A DNA stretch of 64,000 nt, taken from positions 158,458-222,457 of the forward strand of contig NZ_CAACUY010000001.1 in assembly GCF_900659615.1 (NCBI RefSeq), given 5' to 3'. Origin of the DNA: Actinomadura fibrosa. Lineage in GTDB: Bacteria; Actinomycetota; Actinomycetes; Streptosporangiales; Streptosporangiaceae. A program made the position numbers and the translations under genes. Shown here piece after piece: positions 59,609 to 64,000 of this stretch. How positions within the stretch are numbered: position 1 is the stretch's first letter; each line of letters starts with the position of its first letter. Under the pieces are notes generated by a model that saw only the letters and a list, made by a program, of their open reading frames with translations, had not been told where the DNA came from and ran no database searches.

Positions 59609-61123
59609 ATGGACGGGAACCGGCTGATACCGCTCGCGCGGCGGTATCGCCTGCTGTCCGTGGTCGGCAGGGGCGGCATGGGCACCGTCTGGCGGGCCTA
59701 CGACGAGATGCTCGACCGCGACGTGGCGGTCAAGGAGGTCCACCTCCCGGCGCGCATCACCGAGGCGGAGCGGCGGGTGCTGTGCCGGCGGCTGCTCGGC
59801 GAGGCGCGGGCCACCGCGGCGCTGCGGCATCCCGGCGTGGTCGCCGTCCACGATCTGATCATCGAGGACGGCCGGCCGTGGATCGTCATGGAGTACCTGG
59901 AGTCCCGGTCGCTGCACCGGGTCGTCACCGACGGCGGCCCCCTCGGCGTGCGGCGGGTCGCCGAGATCGGCTCCGCCGTCCTGTCGGTGCTGCGTGCCGC
60001 GCACGCGGCCGGGATCCTGCACCGCGACGTCAAGCCCAGCAACGTCCTGATCTGCGAGGACGGCCGGGTGCTGCTCACCGACTTCGGGCTCGCCGTCCAT
60101 GTCGACCGGAGCCGGGAGGCGGCGGAGACGCTGGTCGCGGGCATCGAGGGCTCGCCCGCGTACCTGCCGCCCGAGCGCGTGCACGGCTTCCCGAGCGTGG
60201 AGGCGTCGGACCTGTGGTCGCTCGGCGCGACGCTCTACACCGCCGTCGAGGGGTTCTCGCCGTTCCTGCGCTGCCACGCGCTCGCGTCCATGATCGCGGT
60301 GCTGCTCGGCGAGTACGCGCGGCCGGTGCGGGCCGGGGCGCTGGCCCCCGTCATCGAGGGCCTGCTCCGCCAGCGTCCCGAGGACCGCCTGTCGAGCGAG
60401 GCGACCGCCCTTCTCCTGCGCGATGTCGCCGGACGGCGGCCGAGCGCCGCGGCGGACGCGGAGGCGTTCACGGCACCGCCCGTCCTGCTGCACCCCGCGC
60501 GGACGCACGGCGCGTCAGGGGCCGGCGGCACGGCGCATGCGCGCGTGACGAACCATGGGGGCCGTGGGGGCCGGCGGACGTCCGGCGGGCATCTGCGGCC
60601 CGGCGCCGTCCTCAGCGTGGCGGTGCTCGCGGCGCTCACGGCCGGGACGTGCACGTGGGCGGCGCGGTGGACGTCCATCGGCAAGAGCGACGCGGTGGCG
60701 CTGCACCCGGCGGCGGGCGTGACGGTCCGGACGCACCGGGTGGCGGGCGCCTACTCGGTGCGGATCCCGGCGGGATGGCGCGGCGAGCGGCACGGCGCCG
60801 TCACGGAGTGGAGGGACCGGAGCTCGGGTCAGGGGCTGCGCATCGCCCCGGCGCCGGGCGATCCGCTGTCCGGCCTCCGCGCGGCGGAGCGGAAGGCGGC
60901 GGAACGGCGCTATCCCGGGTATCGCCGGCTGCGGCTGGAGGCGGTGCCCGGAGTCTCCGGCGGCGCGGCGGAGTGGGAGTTCACGTGGAAGGGCGGGCAC
61001 GCGCTGCGCGGCCGGGTCGCCGGATACGAGTTCTTCTTCTCCGCGCCCGAGTCCCGGTGGACGCCGGGTCAGCGGCTCTACGACCGGATCGTCGGGTCGT
61101 TCAAGCCGGAGCGGAGAAGGTGA
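59609..61123 (+). CDS. Transmembrane Ser/Thr protein kinase
   Basis: 504 aa from ATG 59609. Kinase domain residues 11-265: GRGGMGTVWRAYD, VAVKEVH, HRDVKPSNVL, TDFGLA, SPAYLPPERV, all key residues in place. One membrane helix (AVLSVAVLAALTAGTCTWAA, about residue 345) is followed by an outside domain of about 140 residues with YSVRIPAGWRGERHGAVTEWRDR and an EFFFSAPESRWTPGQRLYDRIVGSFKPE end, a small lipoprotein-like beta domain seen at the C-terminus of many actinobacterial kinases. Ligand unknown. It converges on rho. Confidence 0.94.
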   Translation: MDGNRLIPLARRYRLLSVVGRGGMGTVWRAYDEMLDRDVAVKEVHLPARITEAERRVLCRRLLGEARATAALRHPGVVAVHDLIIEDGRPWIVMEYLESRSLHRVVTDGGPLGVRRVAEIGSAVLSVLRAAHAAGILHRDVKPSNVLICEDGRVLLTDFGLAVHVDRSREAAETLVAGIEGSPAYLPPERVHGFPSVEASDLWSLGATLYTAVEGFSPFLRCHALASMIAVLLGEYARPVRAGALAPVIEGLLRQRPEDRLSSEATALLLRDVAGRRPSAAADAEAFTAPPVLLHPARTHGASGAGGTAHARVTNHGGRGGRRTSGGHLRPGAVLSVAVLAALTAGTCTWAARWTSIGKSDAVALHPAAGVTVRTHRVAGAYSVRIPAGWRGERHGAVTEWRDRSSGQGLRIAPAPGDPLSGLRAAERKAAERRYPGYRRLRLEAVPGVSGGAAEWEFTWKGGHALRGRVAGYEFFFSAPESRWTPGQRLYDRIVGSFKPERRR

Positions 61124-61133
61124 GCGGGCCGGC

Positions 61134-62354
61134 TCAGGCGGTCTGCTGGAGCCGGAGCAGGAACTCGGCGTTGGACGCGGTCCCCTTCATCTTCTCCAGG
61201 AGCTGCTCGACGGCCTGCTGCTTCTCCAGGCCCTGGAGGGCGCGGCGGAGGCGCCAGGTCAGCGCGAGCTCCTCGGGGGACATCAGCAGCTCGTCGCGGC
61301 GGGTGCCGGAGGCGTCGATGTCCACGGCGGGGAAGACCCGCCGGTCGGCGAGGCTCCGGTCGAGCTTCAGCTCCATGTTCCCGGTGCCCTTGAACTCCTC
61401 GAAGAAGACGTCGTCCATGCGGGACCCGGTCTCCACGAGGGCGGTGGCGAGGATGGTCAGCGAGCCGCCGTTCTCGATGTTGCGGGCGGCGCCGAAGAAC
61501 TTCTTGGGCGGGTACAGCGCGGTCGTCGCGACGCCGCCCGCCAGGATGCGGCTGCTGGACGGCGCGGCGAGGTTGTAGGCGCGGCCGAGCCGGGTGATCG
61601 AGTCGAGCAGCATGACGACGTCGTGGCCCTGCTCGACCAGGCGCTTGGCGCGCTCGACGGCGAGCTCGGCGAGCGCCGTGTGGTCCTGCGCCGGGCGGTC
61701 GAACGTCGAGTGCAGGACCTCGCCGCGGACCGTCCGCTGCATGTCGGTGACCTCTTCGGGACGCTCGTCGATGAGCACGACCATGAGGTGCACGTCGGGG
61801 TTGTTCTGGCTGATCGCGTTGGCGACGGCCTGGAGGACCATCGTCTTGCCGACCTTGGGCGGCGACACGATCAGGCCGCGCTGGCCCTTGCCGATCGGCG
61901 CCACGATGTCGATGACGCGGGTCGCGAGCGCGCCGGTGTCGAGCCGGAGCCGCTCCTGCGGGAACAGGGGCGTCAGCTTCGCGAAGTCGGGCCGGTGCGC
62001 GGCCTCCTGCGGGGTCACGCCGTTGACCGTCTCGACGGTCGCGAGGGCGGCGAACTTGTCGCGTCCCGACTTCGGCGGCCGGGCGGTGCCGGCGACGGCG
62101 TCGCCGGGGCGGAGGTTGAAGGTCCTGACCTGGGCGAGCGACACGTGCACGTCGTCCGGGCCGGAGAGGTAGCCGGAGGTCCGCACGAACGCGTGCTTGT
62201 CCTGGACGGCGAGGATCCCGGTGAACGGGACGGCGGGCGCCTCGGCGGCCGGTCTGTCGGCGGCCGGGCGGCGGCCCTGCGGGGCTCCCTTGCGGGCGCC
62301 CTGCGCGGGCACGGCGGCCCTGGGCTTGTGTTCGGTGATGGTGGAAGCGGACAT
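61134..62354 (-). CDS. rho: Short Rho-type transcription termination factor
   Basis: 406 aa from ATG 62354. The RNA-binding OB fold ([42 protein letters not shown]) and the RecA-like motor are complete: Walker [30 protein letters not shown], Walker [19 protein letters not shown] with the Q/R-loop, and [19 protein letters not shown]. Actinobacterial housekeeping Rho is usually 600-700 aa with a long Arg-rich N-terminal insert. Here the N-terminus is a 45-residue Pro/Arg/Ala linker, so this is probably a second copy. It is divergent in layout from no operon partner. Confidence 0.93.
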   Translation of the reverse strand: MSASTITEHKPRAAVPAQGARKGAPQGRRPAADRPAAEAPAVPFTGILAVQDKHAFVRTSGYLSGPDDVHVSLAQVRTFNLRPGDAVAGTARPPKSGRDKFAALATVETVNGVTPQEAAHRPDFAKLTPLFPQERLRLDTGALATRVIDIVAPIGKGQRGLIVSPPKVGKTMVLQAVANAISQNNPDVHLMVVLIDERPEEVTDMQRTVRGEVLHSTFDRPAQDHTALAELAVERAKRLVEQGHDVVMLLDSITRLGRAYNLAAPSSSRILAGGVATTALYPPKKFFGAARNIENGGSLTILATALVETGSRMDDVFFEEFKGTGNMELKLDRSLADRRVFPAVDIDASGTRRDELLMSPEELALTWRLRRALQGLEKQQAVEQLLEKMKGTASNAEFLLRLQQTA

Positions 62355-62729
62355 GGGGGTCCCTTCTCAGGTCCGTGCGGAACGCTCCGCGCGGCCTGGA
62401 GTCGACGTCCGCGTACGGCGGCGGAACCCGCGGCCTGTACGCGAGAGGAATGCGAGAGAAGCAGCTCGGTTCACCGGGCTGAGATCGGCTCCCTTGTGCG
62501 GCGGCCCGGACGCGAGAACCGCGCTGCCGAGCCGGTGATCACCGGGCGCTCAGATGGCCCGGGCGGGGAAAGGGGCGCTTTCGCCGTGGATGACGGAAAA
62601 CCGAAGGCGCTGCCTCGACAGTACAGCACCGCGGCTCCGATGTGCATTCCCGGAGGTGAGTGATTGTTTTCGGGCCGCGGGGCGCCGTGGTCACTTCCCT
62701 GCCGCGGTGGTCGGTTCCCGCCGCGGTGG
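62355..62729. other. 375-bp leader region upstream of the rho gene
   Basis: No gene I can support. It probably holds the rho promoter and 5' leader; Rho genes are commonly autoregulated by termination in the leader. A less GC-rich stretch around 62600-62690 is the best promoter candidate. Confidence 0.35.
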
Positions 62730-63674
62730 TCAGCTCCCCGCCGGGCTCACCGAGACGACGCGGAAGCGGGCCCGGTCGACCACCGCGTCCTCCAGGCAGC
62801 CGCGCATCCGGCGGAGCGCGTGCTCGCCGAGGGCGGGCCGGACGACCAGCGCGTACCGGCCGCCGCCCAGCGGCACGGTGCCGCCGCCCTCGACGTACGG
62901 GCGGGTCGAGCCGCGGCAGTACTCCCACAGCCGCGTGACCAGCGGGTCCGGTGTCGCTGCGCCGGTGCTGCCGCGCGTGTCGGCCTCGATGACGACCGTG
63001 CTCGCGGCGGCGGCCACCGGCCGGTCGGCCCGGTCCTGGGTGCGCTCGGCCAGCTCGTCCACGGCGAGCCACGCGACGGCCAGCGCCGCCAGGACCGCCG
63101 CGGTCGCCCGCAGCCACGCCTTCGGGTCCGGGCGGAGCGGCGCGAGGTCGGGGGCCCCGGCCAGCACGCCCCCGGACGGCGGCGTCAGCGCGTCCGGCAG
63201 CCGGACGGCGGCGCTCCCGTGACCGGTCCGGACGAGCGCCGTGGCGAGCCGCTCCACCAGGGCGGCGATCCCCGACACGATGATCCCGGCGCCCAGCAGG
63301 ACCGGGATGAACACGCGGTAGGCGTCCTCGCCGGGCTCCAGCCAGCGGAATCTGGGTGCCGCGTCCTTACCGGCGGTGCCTCCGGACGGCTCGCCATAGG
63401 CCGCGCGTTGCAGCGGGACGGCGGCGAGCCGCGGCGCCGCGGCCGGGCGGCCCGTCCCCTCGATCAGGTCGGACAGCCGCCGCTCCATCCGCGCGAGCCG
63501 CCGGGCGCCCGCCACCGCCAGCAGCACCACCAGGGCGACGAGCAGCAGCTCGCCCGCCATCAGCGCCCGCTGCCACTCCCAGCGCGCCAGGTAGATGACC
63601 ACGTACGCCGCCGTCCAGAAGACGACCGCCGCGAGCCCGAGGTAGGTGACCGCCCTGAGGAAGCTTCCCCTCAT
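62730..63674 (-). CDS. Membrane protein of unknown function
   Basis: 314 aa from ATG 63674, overlapping the upstream gene's stop by 4 bp (ATGA). Four hydrophobic segments: TYLGLAAVVFWTAAYVVIYLARW, LMAGELLLVALVVLLAVAG, VFIPVLLGAGIIVSGIAALVERLA and WLRATAAVLAALAVAWLAVDEL, then a C-terminal outside domain of about 90 residues that contains RGSTGAATPDPLVTRLWEYCRGSTRP and two Cys. No family recognised. Coupled to the PEP-mobile-domain gene. Confidence 0.8.
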   Translation of the reverse strand: MRGSFLRAVTYLGLAAVVFWTAAYVVIYLARWEWQRALMAGELLLVALVVLLAVAGARRLARMERRLSDLIEGTGRPAAAPRLAAVPLQRAAYGEPSGGTAGKDAAPRFRWLEPGEDAYRVFIPVLLGAGIIVSGIAALVERLATALVRTGHGSAAVRLPDALTPPSGGVLAGAPDLAPLRPDPKAWLRATAAVLAALAVAWLAVDELAERTQDRADRPVAAAASTVVIEADTRGSTGAATPDPLVTRLWEYCRGSTRPYVEGGGTVPLGGGRYALVVRPALGEHALRRMRGCLEDAVVDRARFRVVSVSPAGS

Positions 63675-64000
63675 GCGACCTCCTCCCCCTGCCTCGGAGT
63701 CGCGGGAAGGGCCTCGACGCGTCCGGTGTCGCCGTCCACGAGGAGCTCCGTGCCGGGCGGGAACCGGTCGAGCGCACCGCGCAGGCCGACCACCGTCGGG
63801 ACGCCGAGCTCGCGGGCCAGGATCGCCAGGTGCGACAGCGGGCTGCCGGTCTCGGCCACGAGCCCCGCGAGGGACGGCAGGTGGACGGCCAGCGCGGGCG
63901 CGAGCGTCCGGACGACCAGCACCGATCCGGGCGGCGGGGCGTCCGGGCCGGTGGCCGCCGGCCCGGATCCGCGGCCACCGCCCGCGGGACGCGCGCCGTC
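63671..64000 (-). CDS. PEP-utilising enzyme mobile (swivelling) domain, partial
   Basis: The frame is open to the right edge of the window, so only the C-terminal 109 residues are seen. The motif GSPLSHLAILARELGVPTVVG carries the phospho-transferring His of the swivelling domain in PEP synthase, PPDK and rifampicin phosphotransferases, followed by LLVDGDTGRVEALP. The N-terminal ATP-grasp and PEP-binding domains, if present, lie outside. Could be a PEP synthase-like or drug-modifying enzyme. Confidence 0.8.
   Translation of the reverse strand, partial: DGARPAGGGRGSGPAATGPDAPPPGSVLVVRTLAPALAVHLPSLAGLVAETGSPLSHLAILARELGVPTVVGLRGALDRFPPGTELLVDGDTGRVEALPATPRQGEEVA

Overview
High-GC actinomycete chromosome, most like a Streptosporangiales member such as Actinomadura/Thermomonosporaceae. 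This placement is inferred from gene content and GTG starts, not from a marker gene. Key features are a Dcd deaminase, Ser/Thr kinases with extracellular domains, many VOC, Nudix and TetR proteins, a Pks13-like lipid megasynthase and an MmpL exporter.

Layout. 1-4700: dcd, then a tRNA-Gly(CCC) gene that has served as an integration site at least three times. The 3' half of the tRNA with its terminator is repeated at 2242, 3147 and 4260. The intervals hold decayed islands: two integrase C-terminal tails, a DUF6247/RelE-like pair, an Uma2 nuclease and a hypothetical gene. The array ends in a decapitated RibD/DHFR-like gene. 4700-17500: housekeeping and accessory genes (VOC proteins, Nudix, a kinase-cyclophilin fusion, SDR/HxlR pair, GH1 beta-glucosidase, TetR, LURP-one-like, orphan histidine kinase, ferritin-like di-iron protein). 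17500-25530: envelope proteins (two low-complexity secreted or anchored proteins, RlpA-like), an alpha/beta hydrolase, YkvA-like and IclR.

25680-43720 is the centrepiece: two operons that look like a mycolic-acid condensation and export pathway rebuilt with different parts. Operon 1 is FAAL, MmpL transporter, secreted antigen-85-like esterase. Operon 2 is a 2188-aa megasynthase plus crotonyl-CoA carboxylase/reductase. The megasynthase has the order N-terminal ACP, KS, AT, DH-like, KR, ACP, dead ACP, TE. Its N-terminal ACP and its dead-ACP/TE tail resemble mycobacterial Pks13. A divergent MFS/glycosyltransferase operon sits between them. Both operons carry the same inverted repeat upstream (TTGTCA, 6 nt, TGACAA; 25681 and 35603), the only two such sites I found. 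The DH-like domain lacks its catalytic His and second-motif Gln/His while the KR is intact, so the expected product is a 2-alkyl-3-hydroxy fatty acid, the chemical signature of a mycolate.

43760-64000: Rpn-like nuclease, lone qcrB, PucR and GntR regulators, Nudix, a two-component system, a glutamate-cysteine ligase-like enzyme, an orphan histidine kinase, YceI, a TetR gene behind a perfect 15-bp palindrome, a MaoC-like protein, a SigE-like ECF sigma factor, an acyl-CoA synthetase, a second Ser/Thr kinase, a short Rho paralogue, a membrane protein and a partial PEP-utilising mobile domain at the right edge. Nearly all operons end in readable hairpins.
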